From: Massilia antarctica
GTDB taxonomy: Bacteria > Pseudomonadota > Gammaproteobacteria > Burkholderiales > Burkholderiaceae_D
NCBI RefSeq assembly: GCF_015689335.1
Contig: NZ_CP065053.1
Coordinates: 620,001-684,000, forward strand
Reading direction: 5' to 3'
Length of the DNA: 64,000 nucleotides
Positions within the stretch are counted from its first letter, which is position 1. Each line of letters opens with the position of its first letter. The notes under the pieces were generated by a model, which was given only the letters and a program-made list of their open reading frames with translations, made no database searches and was not told the origin of the DNA. This document shows, in pieces, positions 9,337-17,928 of this stretch. Made by a program: the position numbers and the translations under genes.

Positions 9337-9427
9337 CTCCCCGCGCCAAGGCGGCAGGCGGCGGAAGGCATGCATACGCGCTGAGTTCGCAACCGACCGA
9401 CAGCGCATCCTTGGTGCCCTAAACGCA

Positions 9428-9524
9428 AAACCGTCGTTCCCGCGGAGGCGGGAACCCAAGTTATCTGCGCAGCCAGTAGCTACGGCACGACCTTGGGTTC
9501 CCGCCTGCGCGGGAACGACGGTTT
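9428..9524. repeat. 33-bp inverted repeat built from two dRS3-like elements
   Basis: The left arm 9428-9460 and right arm 9492-9524 are reverse complements with a single mismatch, separated by 31 bases. Each arm contains its own smaller hairpin, TTCCCGC facing GCGGGAA, flanked by CGTCG on one side and CCAAG on the other. The element resembles the short TTCCC-N-GGGAA repeats (dRS3-like) seen in several proteobacteria. Related copies lie at 17720-17751 and 37971-38000. It may act as a transcription end between the pump gene and the convergent small gene, but there is no T-run. Confidence 0.85.
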
Positions 9525-9558
9525 ACAGGCTTGTGGCCAAGATCCCAGCCAGCGCAAT

Positions 9559-9723
9559 TTATTCCGGCTTCGCTTCCTCAGCGTCATCCTCATCCGGTGT
9601 CTCGTTTTCTTCACCGCCAGGCGTGGTCTTGGCTTCCAGCTTGCGCCTGGCCTTCTCGTCCGCCTTTTTCTTTTTTTCTAATTCCCTCTGCCGCTTTTCG
9701 TACTGGAAATTAGTTTTAGCCAT
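9559..9723 (-). CDS. Small highly charged protein, 54 residues
   Basis: The ORF starts MAKTNFQYEKRQREL, continues with a run of Lys (KKKK at about 17-20), and ends in an acidic tail rich in Glu/Asp. It is therefore basic in the first half and acidic in the second, probably helical and without membrane segments. A strong AGAGGTGATCC ribosome site precedes the ATG. From memory, similarly charged small proteins beginning MAKTN.. are conserved in betaproteobacteria, with no known function. It lies downstream of xerD on the same strand, 76 bases away. I cannot assign a role; the charge pattern would suit a nucleic-acid or ribosome-associated protein, which is only a guess. Confidence 0.7.
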   Translation of the reverse strand: MAKTNFQYEKRQRELEKKKKADEKARRKLEAKTTPGGEENETPDEDDAEEAKPE

Positions 9724-9799
9724 GGATCACCTCTTGGGTTATAAAAGAAAGGGGGTAGTAAGACAGCATTATGACGCAGTTATGCCATCGGCATTTGAA

Positions 9800-10705
9800 T
9801 TAACCACGTGGATGATGCTCCGCATGCAGGCGCTTCATGCGCTCGCGCGCAACATGCGTGTAAATTTGTGTAGTCGAAATATCGGCGTGCCCCAGCAACA
9901 GTTGCACGACGCGCAAGTCGGCGCCGTGGTTCAGCAAATGCGTGGCAAACGCGTGCCGTAAAGTATGCGGCGACAGGGGCGCCGTGATCCCCGCGCTGCC
10001 CGCATGCTTTTTGATCAGGATCCAGAACATCTGGCGCGTCATCGGTCCCCCGCGCGCGGTCACGAACAAGGCATCGTCCATCTGGCCATTGAGGATGATC
10101 CCACGCGCGTCTTTCAGGTAGCGTTCAATCCACTGGCGCGCTACCTGCCCGAACGGCACCAGGCGCGTCTTGCTGCCCTTGCCGGTGATGCGCAGCACGC
10201 CATCGTTCAGGCTCAGCTCCATGACCTTGAGCGTCACCAGCTCGGACACGCGCAAGCCGCTCGCATACATCAGTTCGAGCATGGTGCGCTCGCGCAGGCC
10301 CAGCGGCGTGCTCACGTCGGGAGCGGCCAGCAAGGCTTCCACCTGGGCCTCGGTCAAGGTGTGCACGAACCGCTGCGGCTGCTTGGCCGAGGCCATCTGC
10401 AGGCAGGGATCGGCCGTCACTTCCTTGTTGCGCAGCGCCAGCTGGTAAAAGCGCTTGAGCACCGACAGGCGCCGGTTGGCCGTGCTGGGCTTGGACTCGG
10501 CATGGCGGTCGGAAAAATACGCTTCCAGGTCGCTCGGGCCCACCGCGTGCAGGCTGGCCAGCGCCGGACTCTTCACCTGCAGCCAGCGCGCGAACAGACG
10601 CAGGTCGCGCCGGTAAGCGTCGATCGAGTTCTTCGCCAGCCCCTGCTCCAGCCACAGCTGGTCGCAAAAGGCGTCGATCAGTTGAAGATTGACTGCTGTT
10701 GCCAT
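9800..10705 (-). CDS. xerD: Tyrosine recombinase XerD
   Basis: A 301-residue site-specific recombinase, normal length for XerC/XerD. It would act with XerC at the chromosomal dif site to resolve dimers. All catalytic residues are visible: Arg152 (SGLRVSEL), Lys176 (ITGKGSKTR), His247 and Arg250 (SPHTLRHAFATHLL), His273 (LLGHADISTTQIYTH) and the nucleophile Tyr282. The N-terminal SAM-like DNA-binding domain covers about residues 8-95. XerD is favoured over XerC because of the sequence style and its non-dap context, but this is not certain. The start overlaps the end of ogt by 28 bases, suggesting co-expression. Confidence 0.9.
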   Translation of the reverse strand: MATAVNLQLIDAFCDQLWLEQGLAKNSIDAYRRDLRLFARWLQVKSPALASLHAVGPSDLEAYFSDRHAESKPSTANRRLSVLKRFYQLALRNKEVTADPCLQMASAKQPQRFVHTLTEAQVEALLAAPDVSTPLGLRERTMLELMYASGLRVSELVTLKVMELSLNDGVLRITGKGSKTRLVPFGQVARQWIERYLKDARGIILNGQMDDALFVTARGGPMTRQMFWILIKKHAGSAGITAPLSPHTLRHAFATHLLNHGADLRVVQLLLGHADISTTQIYTHVARERMKRLHAEHHPRG

Positions 10706-11199
10706 GGTCCCTTGCCAGCCCCTTCATGCGCAAGCAGCCAGCGCTTGACGCTCAGGTGGAAACCATTTTCATCGTCATGGTTCGAAAAACCGCCCAGCCC
10801 GCCGGCGGCGGTGACCCGGTGGCAGGGAATGATGATCGGGAACCAGTTGGCGCCGCACGCCTGCCCCACCGCGCGCGGCGCCGAGCCGATATGTTTCGCC
10901 ACCTGTCCGTAGGTGCGCACGGTGCCGCGCGGGATCGCGACGATCGCTTCCCACACCTTGCGCTGGAAGACGCTGCCCGCTTCCAGCAGCGGCAAGTCGA
11001 AGTGGAAATCGGGGTCGAGCAGGTACTGGCCGACCTGCCGCGCGGCCAGTTCGGCGACGGGATCGAGCGGATTTTTTTCACCAAAATGGGGCGGTAGATA
11101 AACCAGTTCGCGCACGCGCCCGGCCTCGGTGCGGATGCCGATGCCGCCGAACGGCGCTGCCACGATGGCCGAGAAGATGTCCGCTGCAGGATTGTTCAT
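10678..11199 (-). CDS. ogt: Methylated-DNA--protein-cysteine methyltransferase
   Basis: A 173-residue suicide repair enzyme that transfers the methyl group from O6-methylguanine to its own cysteine. The active site IIIPCHRV is present with the acceptor Cys at residue 126. The helix-turn-helix Arg-finger region (TYGQVAKHIG...RAVGQACGANW) and the C-terminal GGFSN segment also match. I start at MNNPAADIF (ATG 11199); the frame is open further upstream but would run into the terminator hairpin at 11264. No clear Shine-Dalgarno is seen. It overlaps xerD and is read first. Confidence 0.9.
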   Translation of the reverse strand: MNNPAADIFSAIVAAPFGGIGIRTEAGRVRELVYLPPHFGEKNPLDPVAELAARQVGQYLLDPDFHFDLPLLEAGSVFQRKVWEAIVAIPRGTVRTYGQVAKHIGSAPRAVGQACGANWFPIIIPCHRVTAAGGLGGFSNHDDENGFHLSVKRWLLAHEGAGKGPWQQQSIFN

Positions 11200-11257
11200 G
11201 TACGCAGTGTAGCGCAGCGACGGCGCCAAACCAATCCGGCGCGCTTTCCGGCAGACG

Positions 11258-11283
11258 AAAAAAAACGCACCTTGCGGTGCGTT
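11258..11283 (-). terminator. Intrinsic terminator, leftward
   Basis: On the minus strand an 8-bp stem (AACGCACC/GGTGCGTT at 11264-11271 and 11276-11283) with a 4-base loop is followed by a T-run of six to eight. It would stop leftward transcripts from the TRAP operon, about 230 bases past the dctM stop, and insulate ogt. The remaining intergenic stretch 11284-11515 is AT-rich with no gene visible. Confidence 0.8.
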
Positions 11284-11515
11284 CCAAATTTTATTCACGT
11301 TCCCGGCCGTTTGGTCATGCCAACAGCATTCTGTAAAACGCGTGTCTCCTCGATATTTCTCCGGTATGGACTACCGTTTCTTCTATCTTCCCACTCCCCC
11401 AAACCTGCAATCCGTTCGCCCCATCCGCACCAGTATGGTGCTGAATCGGTGCTCATCATAACTTATTTAATTTCAGAAAATGTGGCTTTTTTTTCACGGT
11501 GGGGGAAAATATATT

Positions 11516-12796
11516 TCACTTGTAAATTAAGTTAGGCAGCCACAGCGAGATCTGTGGTATGTACGTCACGATCATCAGGAAGCCCAGCATCGTCAGCAGC
11601 CACGGCATCACCGCCACCGTCAATTCCGAGATGCCCATCTTGGTAATGCCCGAGGCCACATACAGGTTCAGGCCGACCGGCGGATGGCACATGCCCACTT
11701 CCATGTTGACCACGATCAGGATGCCGAAGTGGACTGGGTCGATGCCCAGTTTCATCGCCACCGGGAACAGGATGGGCGCCATGATCAGCACGATCGAGGA
11801 CGGTTCCATCACGTTGCCCGCCAACAGCAGCAGCACGTTGACCACCAGCAGGAAGGTCACCACCCCAAGACCTTGGCCGGTGATCCAGTTGGCCATCGCT
11901 TGCGGAATGCCTTCGCTGGTCATCAGGAAAGAAAACAGCATCGCGTTGGTGATGATGTACAGCAGCATGGCCGACATCGACGCCGAATCGAGCAGCACCT
12001 TGGCGACCTGCTTGATCTTCAAGTCCTTGTACACGAACACGGCGATGAAGAAAGCGTACACCGCCGCCATCGCGGCCGCTTCGGTCGGAGTGAACTTGCC
12101 CGAATAAATCCCGCCCATGACGATGACGATCAGCAGCAAGCCCCAGGCGCTCTTGCGGAAAGCCACCCAGCGCTCGCCCCAGCTTGCCTTCGGCATGCGC
12201 GGATAGTCGTGCTTGCGCGCCAGGAACCAGGTGGTCAGGCCCAGCAGGCTGGCCAGCATGATGCCCGGCACCACGCCGGCCATGAACAGCTGGCCGACCG
12301 AGGTATTGGTGGTCACCGAATACATCACCATCACGATCGAGGGTGGAATCAGGATCCCGAGCGCGCCCGAGGTGGTGATCACGCCGGCGCCGAAACCCTT
12401 CGGATAGCCTTGGCGCACCATGGCCGGCAGGATGATCGAACCGATCGCCACCACCGTGGCCGGGCTGGAACCGGACACCGCCGCGAACAGCGCGCAAGCG
12501 AGCACCCCGGCCAGGGCCAGCCCGCCGTGCCAGTGGCCGACCATCGAGGTGGCGAAGTTGATCATGCGCCGCGCCACCCCGCCGTGGGTGAGGAAATTGC
12601 CCGCCAAAATGAAGAACGGAATCGCCATGATCTCGAACTTCTCGATGCCGGTAAACAGTTTCAGCGCAACCGACTGGATCGGCACGTCGGTCATGGTGAA
12701 CAGGAAGGTCAGCACCGTCAGGCCGAGCGAAATCGAGATCGGCATGCCGGTCAGCATCAGCACCATCAGCAGGACGAAGATGATGAGGGCGTTCAT
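11516..12796 (-). CDS. dctM: TRAP transporter large permease DctM
   Basis: A 426-residue inner-membrane protein with about a dozen hydrophobic segments. It is the translocating subunit of a tripartite ATP-independent periplasmic transporter, which uses the sodium gradient. Family features are the N-terminal LTGMPISISLG, the loop FAAVSGSSPATVVAIG near residue 105, GALGILIPPSIVMVMY near residue 150 and the late HPPVGLNLYV. The start MNALIIFVLL (ATG 12796) overlaps the dctQ stop by four bases (ATGA). The substrate is likely a C4-dicarboxylate or similar organic acid, judged only from the neighbouring DctSR-like regulators. Confidence 0.93.
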   Translation of the reverse strand: MNALIIFVLLMVLMLTGMPISISLGLTVLTFLFTMTDVPIQSVALKLFTGIEKFEIMAIPFFILAGNFLTHGGVARRMINFATSMVGHWHGGLALAGVLACALFAAVSGSSPATVVAIGSIILPAMVRQGYPKGFGAGVITTSGALGILIPPSIVMVMYSVTTNTSVGQLFMAGVVPGIMLASLLGLTTWFLARKHDYPRMPKASWGERWVAFRKSAWGLLLIVIVMGGIYSGKFTPTEAAAMAAVYAFFIAVFVYKDLKIKQVAKVLLDSASMSAMLLYIITNAMLFSFLMTSEGIPQAMANWITGQGLGVVTFLLVVNVLLLLAGNVMEPSSIVLIMAPILFPVAMKLGIDPVHFGILIVVNMEVGMCHPPVGLNLYVASGITKMGISELTVAVMPWLLTMLGFLMIVTYIPQISLWLPNLIYK

Positions 12797-13362
12797 GCGG
12801 CACCGCCTTTCGCGGCGGCGATCTCGTCTTCGAGGCCTTCGACATGCGCATGGTCGTGCTTGGGCAATTGCCCGGTGCGGATGAAGTGCACGGCCACCTG
12901 CAGGAAGCGGAAGCACATCAGGTAGGAGCCGAGCGGCACCGCCAGGTAGACCAGCCACATCGGCACTTCGAGATCGGCCGAGGTCTGGTCGGTGTGCGCC
13001 ATATGCCACACGAAATTGGCGCCCAGGGTGCCGACGATGGCGGTAAACGTGGCGCCGGCCAGCAGGCCGAACACGATGAACATATTGCGCCAGCGCTCGT
13101 CCAGGCGGTTGATCAGCACGTCGACGCCGACGTGGATGCCGGTGCGCACGCCATACGCCGCGCCGAATTTCGCCATCCAGACGAACATATAGATGCACAG
13201 TTCCTGGGCCCAGCTCGTGTTAATTTGAATCAGCCAATCCTGCAGGCCGGGAATCGGCAGGCCGGACAGATAGCGGTGGACCACCGCGACGAACACAACG
13301 AGCGTGGCTGCGCCCATCAGGCTCGCAATGATCCACTCTTCCAGATGGTCGAGAAATTTCAT
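12793..13362 (-). CDS. dctQ: TRAP transporter small permease DctQ
   Basis: A 189-residue membrane protein with four hydrophobic segments (about 14-32, 53-70, 93-112 and 135-155), the usual DctQ topology. It keeps the typical motif NTSWAQELCIYMFVW around residues 48-62. It forms the membrane complex with DctM and is read between dctP and dctM. The C-terminal tail is hydrophilic and ends Ala/Gly-rich. Confidence 0.9.
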   Translation of the reverse strand: MKFLDHLEEWIIASLMGAATLVVFVAVVHRYLSGLPIPGLQDWLIQINTSWAQELCIYMFVWMAKFGAAYGVRTGIHVGVDVLINRLDERWRNMFIVFGLLAGATFTAIVGTLGANFVWHMAHTDQTSADLEVPMWLVYLAVPLGSYLMCFRFLQVAVHFIRTGQLPKHDHAHVEGLEDEIAAAKGGAA

Positions 13363-13393
13363 GTCGAATCCTTCAGCAAGGAAAGGGGAAATG

Positions 13394-13425
13394 GGCGGCG
13401 CCCGCCGCCCGGGCGCGGCGCCGCC
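13394..13425 (-). promoter_or_regulatory. Intercistronic GC hairpin between dctP and dctQ
   Basis: The arms GGCGGCGCC (13394-13402) and GGCGCCGCC (13417-13425) are exact reverse complements around a GC-rich loop, placed a few bases past the dctP stop. There is no T-run, so it is more likely an mRNA-stabilising or partial-termination structure than a full terminator. In TRAP and ABC operons such hairpins commonly let the binding protein be made in excess of the permeases. Confidence 0.6.
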
Positions 13426-13434
13426 GCTGGCGTC

Positions 13435-14427
13435 TTACTTCGCTGCCGCGGCCGTCTTGTTGATCGACCCGATCAACTCCGCGCCGATGCGGCTTTCCAT
13501 CTGCTTTTGCACCGGCAGCAATACCTTGCGCCATTCGGCCTGCTCGGCGGCGGTCAAGGTGTAGATGGCGGTCTTGCCGGTTTTCCTGATCGCTTCGAGC
13601 GCCAGGTCGTTATCGCGCTGGGCGATGGCTTTCTCGAACGTGGTGGCCTCGGCCATCGCCTTTTCCAGGCTGGTGCGTATATCGGCCGGCAAGCCATCCC
13701 AGAACTTCTTGTTGACGATAACGGCATAGCCCAGGTAGCCGTGGTTGGACAGGGTCACGTGCTTCTGCACTTCGTGCATCTTTTGCGTGAACATGTTCGA
13801 CGGCGGATTCTCGGTGCCGTCAACCACGCCGGTCTGGAGCGCCTGGTAGACCTCGGAGAACGCCAGCACTTGCGGATTGGCGCCGAGCGCGCGCATTTGC
13901 GCGTCGAGCACCTTGGATGACTGGATGCGCAGCTTCTGGCCGCGGAAATCGGCCGGTGCGTGCAGCGGCTTGTTGGCCGACATCACCTTGAAGCCGTTAT
14001 CCCAGTAGGCGAGGCCGGTAATGCCCTTCGGTTCGAGTTTTTTCAGCAAACCCTTGCCGATCGGACCTTCGGTCACGCTGTACAACGCCATCTTGCTCGG
14101 GAAAATATACGGCAGGTCGAAGGCTTCGAATTCCTTCACACCAAGCGGGCCGAATTTGGCCAAGGAGGGAGCCAGCATCTGCACCGCGCCCAGCTGCAAG
14201 GCTTCCAGCTCTTCCTTGTCCTTGTACAGCTGGCTGTTCGGGTAGACTTCGACTTTCACCCGGCCATTGGTGGCTTTTTCGGCCAGCGCCTTGAAACGTT
14301 CGGCAGCCTGCCCCTTGGGGGTGTCGGTGGCGACGACATGGCTGAACTTGATGACGATCGGGGCTTGCGCCCATGCATTGATACTGACGGCCGCGGCGAG
14401 CGCGACGACGAGCGATTTGATGTGCAT
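13435..14427 (-). CDS. dctP: TRAP transporter periplasmic solute-binding protein DctP
   Basis: A 330-residue periplasmic receptor that captures the substrate and hands it to DctQM. The N-terminus MHIKSLVVALAAAVSINAWAQA is a Sec signal peptide (quoted as positions 1-22). The mature protein opens with IVIKFSHVVATDTPKG, typical of the DctP family. The carboxylate-binding Arg region is RGQKLRIQSSKVL, and VYQALQTGVVDGTENP is the hallmark motif near residue 200. I chose ATG 14427 because a GGAG motif lies eight bases upstream; a start five codons earlier (METSMHIK) is possible. It is transcribed divergently from the sensor kinase gene. Confidence 0.93.
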   Translation of the reverse strand: MHIKSLVVALAAAVSINAWAQAPIVIKFSHVVATDTPKGQAAERFKALAEKATNGRVKVEVYPNSQLYKDKEELEALQLGAVQMLAPSLAKFGPLGVKEFEAFDLPYIFPSKMALYSVTEGPIGKGLLKKLEPKGITGLAYWDNGFKVMSANKPLHAPADFRGQKLRIQSSKVLDAQMRALGANPQVLAFSEVYQALQTGVVDGTENPPSNMFTQKMHEVQKHVTLSNHGYLGYAVIVNKKFWDGLPADIRTSLEKAMAEATTFEKAIAQRDNDLALEAIRKTGKTAIYTLTAAEQAEWRKVLLPVQKQMESRIGAELIGSINKTAAAAK

Positions 14428-14552
14428 ACTTGTCTCCATATTAACGAAAACCAACGTTTCTTTACTGCAAGGCAGTCTGCCGACCACCATTCTGCACTGC
14501 AACTGTGGATAACCACAATAGCCAAGACCTACTTTTACGGACACTTTGTGCC

Positions 14553-16541
14553 ATGAATTCCACTTCCAAGCCAGTGCGTCCTCCTTTCGTGCTCGGCGGC
14601 CCCTGGCGCTGGCTGCTGCCAGTGCTGCTGGTGCTGCTGTTTCTGGCGGTGCTGTTCTGGCTGCCGTGGCAGGCGCGCCAGATGGAAACCACCGAACGCC
14701 AGGAACAATTGATCGCCGACACCCTGTGGGTCGAACAAACCATCCGCTTCGAGCTGACCCGCAACGAGGAAGCGCTGGCCGCGCTCGGCGCCGAGCTGGC
14801 GGCGGGCAAGCTGGGCGGCGCGGCCTTGCAGGCGCGCCTGGCCACCATGCTCAAGCTCGGCCACGAACTGGAGCAGGTGCGCTGGTTCGACGCCGATGCG
14901 CGCCTGCTCGCGTCGAGCGCGGAGCCCGGCGCCCAGGTACTGCGCGCGCCGGCGCGCGACGCCGCCGAGATGGCACGCGCCAGCCGCCTGGGGCGCTACG
15001 CCGAACCGTATGCCGGCGCCTTGCCGGCCCAGCGCCTGCTCGACTACCACCTGCCGCTGTTTCGCGACGGGCGCTACCTGGGCAGCCTGGTGGCCACGGT
15101 CGACCTCCGGATCCTGCTCGACGAAACCGTGCCCTGGTGGTTCGCCCAGGACAACGCGATCTCCCTGCTCGACCGCGACGACGCCCTGCTGGCCAAGCGC
15201 GCCGCCGCCGGTCCCGGGCGCGGGGTGTACACCCACAAGCGCGCCCTCGACCTGGCGGGCGCGTCGGTCATGCTGGCCACCGACAGCGTCAAGAGCGAAC
15301 CGCGCCTGCTGCCCAACCTGCTGGTCGGCTCGGTGGTGCTGCTGGCGCTCGGGCTGGTGGCCAGCCTGACGGCGCTGTGGCGCCACATCGCGCGCCGGCT
15401 GGCGGCCGAAGGCGCGCTGCGCCAGCAGATGGCGTTTCGCACGGCCATGGAAAATTCCCTGGTCACCGGCCTGCGCGCGCGCGACCTGGAAGGGCGGGTC
15501 ACCTACGTCAACCCGGCCTTTTGCCAGATGGTCGGCCTGCCGCCCGGGGAATTGCTGGGCAAGACCCCGCCCATGCCCTACTGGGCGCCGGAAGCGATGG
15601 CGGTCTACCAGCAGCGCTTCGCCGCCGTGCTGGCGGGCCAGGCAACCCAGCAGTTCGAAACCATTTTCCAGCGCAAGGATGGCGTGCGCGTGCCGGTCCT
15701 CATTTTCGAGGCCCCGCTGGTCGACAGCGACGGGCGCCACACCGGCTGGATGAGTTCGATTCTCGACATTTCGGATTTGAAGCGGGTCGAGGAACTCAAC
15801 CGCCAGCAGCAGGAAAAGCTGCAGGCCAGCGCGCGCCTGGCCACCATGGGCGAGATTTCATCGATGCTGGCGCACGAGCTGAACCAGCCGCTGGCGGCGA
15901 TTGCCAGCTACACCACCGGCGCCCTGAACGTGCTGGGACGGGCCCGGGAGCGCGGCCAGGCGGTCGACGCCGGCCTGCTGCAGCCGGCGCTGGAACAGGC
16001 CAGCCTGCAAGCCCAGCGCGCCGGACAGATCATCCGCAGCGTGCACGAGTTCGTCAAAAAGCGCGAACCGCAGCGCCAGCAGATCGGCATCCAGGCCCTG
16101 GTCGAGGGCATTTACGCCCTGATCGAACTGCAGGCGCTCAAGTTTTACGTGGTGCTGGAAACCCATATCGCGCCCGACCTGCCGTGCGTGAGCGCCGACC
16201 GCATGATGCTCGAACAAGTCTTGCTGAACCTGACGCGCAACGGCATCGAAGCGATGCAAGACATCGCCCCCGACCGGCGCCTGCTGCGCATCAGCGCCAC
16301 CCACGAGCAGGGCCAGGTCTGCGTGGCGGTGACCGACCAGGGCCACGGCATCGCGCCCGAGGTGGCCGAGCGCCTGTTTTCGCGGTTTTTCTCGACCAAG
16401 CCCGAAGGCATGGGGATGGGTTTGTCGGTCTGCCGCAGCGCCGTCGAATTTCACGGCGGCAGCCTGAAACACGCCGCGAATCCGGACGGCGGCACCATCT
16501 TCAGCTTCAGCTTGCCGGCGCAAGCGGCGCCGCTGGAGTAG
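14553..16541 (+). CDS. Membrane-bound sensor histidine kinase (DctS-like)
   Basis: A kinase of about 662 residues. An N-terminal transmembrane helix (about 22-40), a periplasmic sensing domain (about 45-250) and a second helix (about 257-277) are followed by a PAS domain (about 290-410). The HisKA domain has the phosphorylated His in SMLAHELNQPLAA near residue 442, and the C-terminal ATPase has NLTRNGIEAM, DQGHGI and GMGMGLSV. Its position beside dctPQM and a FixJ-type regulator suggests it senses the transported organic acid. ATG 14553 follows no clear ribosome site; GTG 14505 is an alternative start. Confidence 0.88.
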   Translation: MNSTSKPVRPPFVLGGPWRWLLPVLLVLLFLAVLFWLPWQARQMETTERQEQLIADTLWVEQTIRFELTRNEEALAALGAELAAGKLGGAALQARLATMLKLGHELEQVRWFDADARLLASSAEPGAQVLRAPARDAAEMARASRLGRYAEPYAGALPAQRLLDYHLPLFRDGRYLGSLVATVDLRILLDETVPWWFAQDNAISLLDRDDALLAKRAAAGPGRGVYTHKRALDLAGASVMLATDSVKSEPRLLPNLLVGSVVLLALGLVASLTALWRHIARRLAAEGALRQQMAFRTAMENSLVTGLRARDLEGRVTYVNPAFCQMVGLPPGELLGKTPPMPYWAPEAMAVYQQRFAAVLAGQATQQFETIFQRKDGVRVPVLIFEAPLVDSDGRHTGWMSSILDISDLKRVEELNRQQQEKLQASARLATMGEISSMLAHELNQPLAAIASYTTGALNVLGRARERGQAVDAGLLQPALEQASLQAQRAGQIIRSVHEFVKKREPQRQQIGIQALVEGIYALIELQALKFYVVLETHIAPDLPCVSADRMMLEQVLLNLTRNGIEAMQDIAPDRRLLRISATHEQGQVCVAVTDQGHGIAPEVAERLFSRFFSTKPEGMGMGLSVCRSAVEFHGGSLKHAANPDGGTIFSFSLPAQAAPLE

Positions 16542-16567
16542 ACTACGCGAAAAAACCGGAGACTCCC

Positions 16568-17152
16568 ATGTTGCATATCGTCGATGACGAGGACGTCCTG
16601 CGCGACTCCCTCGTCTGGCTGGCGCGCTCCCGCGGGATTGACGCCTGCGGGCACGCCAGCGCCCGCCTTTTCCTGGAACAGGCCGCGGCCCGCTTCGATG
16701 CGCAGGGCGACTGCCTGCTGCTCGACGTGCGCATGCCCGACCTGAACGGCGTGGCCGTGTTCGACCAGCTGGTCGCGCGCGGCCTCATCGCGCGCCTGCC
16801 CGTGATCTTCCTGACCGGCCACGGCGACGTGCCGATGGCGGTCGACAGCCTGAAACGCGGCGCCTTCGATTTTTTCGAAAAGCCCTTCGACGGCAACCGC
16901 CTGATGGACCGGGTCGAGGAAGCGCTGGCGATGTCGCGCCAGGCGGGCGCTAGCGCGCTGGTGCAGGCGCGCCTGGCCAGCCTGTCGGCGCGCGAACGCG
17001 AAGTGCTGGACCTGATCCTGGCTGGCAAGATGAACAAGGTCGTCGCCGACCAGCTCGGCATCAGCATGCGCACGGTGGAGGTGCACCGCGCCCACATCTT
17101 CGACAAAATGCAGGTGAAAACGGCGGTGGAACTGGCCGGCCTGCTCAAATAG
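16568..17152 (+). CDS. FixJ/NarL-type response regulator (DctR-like)
   Basis: A 194-residue two-component regulator. The receiver domain (1-120) has the acidic pocket VDDED, phosphoacceptor Asp53 in LLLDVRMPD, the Thr of FLTGHGD and the Lys of FEKPFD. A LuxR-type helix-turn-helix follows (about 130-190: LSAREREVLDLILAG...MRTVEVHRAHIF). It is 26 bases downstream of the kinase, with GGAG before the ATG, so the two form one operon. It probably activates the divergent TRAP operon. Because it lacks an AAA+ domain, sigma-54 control is not implied. Confidence 0.9.
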   Translation: MLHIVDDEDVLRDSLVWLARSRGIDACGHASARLFLEQAAARFDAQGDCLLLDVRMPDLNGVAVFDQLVARGLIARLPVIFLTGHGDVPMAVDSLKRGAFDFFEKPFDGNRLMDRVEEALAMSRQAGASALVQARLASLSAREREVLDLILAGKMNKVVADQLGISMRTVEVHRAHIFDKMQVKTAVELAGLLK

Positions 17153-17332
17153 CTGGCGCGACAGGGCCGCCATCGCGTCCGGAGACGACATCGACTGTCG
17201 CTTATAGGTCGGACCGCTGGCCAGAAAGAAATTGAACAACATTCGCAAAATGACATTGAACGCAACGGTGCGTACCCGGGTCAAACACTGGTAGCATAAT
17301 TTCGCTTCCTAATTCAATCTGGGTACCATCCG

Positions 17333-17707
17333 ATGAGCGAAAAGACGATAGCCGACAAGATGTACCTGAAGACTGCCAAGTCGCTGGCGGTCTTTAACGG
17401 CGCGGTGCATCCGGCCATGATGGAACAATTGCCGAAGAGCTTGATCAACGACGACGAAGGACCTGCGGACGTGGTGCTGGTGTTCGCGTTGAACCAGGCT
17501 GAGCTTGAAAAATGGTTTCCGGCCGCGCTGGAGCGGCTGGGGGAAAAGGGGTCGCTGTGGGTTGCCTACCTCAAGCCGAGCGCGCCGAAAGCCACCGACA
17601 TCACGCGCGATAGCATTTTCGCCTGGGCCAAGGAACGAGGGGTGACGGGCGTGGCGATGGTGTCGATGGATAGCGACTGGTCGGCGGTGAGGTTGAAGCG
17701 CTTGTAG
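17333..17707 (+). CDS. DUF3052-like hypothetical protein
   Basis: A 124-residue soluble protein starting MSEKTIADKMYLK. It has the feel of the DUF3052 family: a short alpha/beta protein with VVLVFALNQAELEKWFPAALERL and GSLWVAYLKP. No catalytic motif is visible, and function is unknown. It stands alone, 180 bases after the response regulator and followed by a repeat-rich gap. The family assignment is from memory of the pattern and is moderate only. Confidence 0.65.
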   Translation: MSEKTIADKMYLKTAKSLAVFNGAVHPAMMEQLPKSLINDDEGPADVVLVFALNQAELEKWFPAALERLGEKGSLWVAYLKPSAPKATDITRDSIFAWAKERGVTGVAMVSMDSDWSAVRLKRL

Positions 17708-17719
17708 GGCTTATAGGTG

Positions 17720-17806
17720 AACCGTCGTTCCCGCGCAGGCGGGAACCCAAGTCGGTGCTGTCGCCGTTAGCTGAGCAAGGAACTGGGGTTCCCGCCTCTC
17801 CAGGAA
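17720..17806. repeat. dRS3-like repeat with degenerate inverted partner
   Basis: Positions 17720-17751 match the arm sequence seen at 9428-9460 (TTCCCGCG...GCGGGAACCCAAG). A decayed copy in the opposite orientation follows at about 17783-17806 (GGGGTTCCCGCC). Together they form a weaker version of the 9428-9524 inverted pair, right behind the DUF3052-like gene. Confidence 0.75.
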
Positions 17807-17874
17807 CTGGCCTCTGGACTTGCCTCGTTCCAAGGAATAGGAGGAGTTTCTTCGAAACCGGAGGCTGCGCGGGA

Positions 17875-17902
17875 GTCGTTTCTGGCAGTGCCAGGAACGA
17901 CG
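17875..17902. repeat. Dispersed palindromic repeat (CTGGCA-N-TGCCAG family)
   Basis: The arms GTCGTTTCTGGCA and TGCCAGGAACGAC flank a single central base and are nearly perfect reverse complements. A copy with one base changed at the centre is at 38001-38028, and the inner core is tandemly repeated at 9268-9336. It lies 27 bases from the end of the leftward queG gene and could fold as a transcript 3' hairpin. Confidence 0.8.
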
Positions 17903-17928
17903 GGGTGGGGTAAGGTGCACCGTAAACC

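Noticed and set aside
14505..14552. GTG start 16 codons upstream for the DctS-like kinase
   Set aside because: The extension is polar and adds nothing to the membrane anchor; kept only as an alternative.
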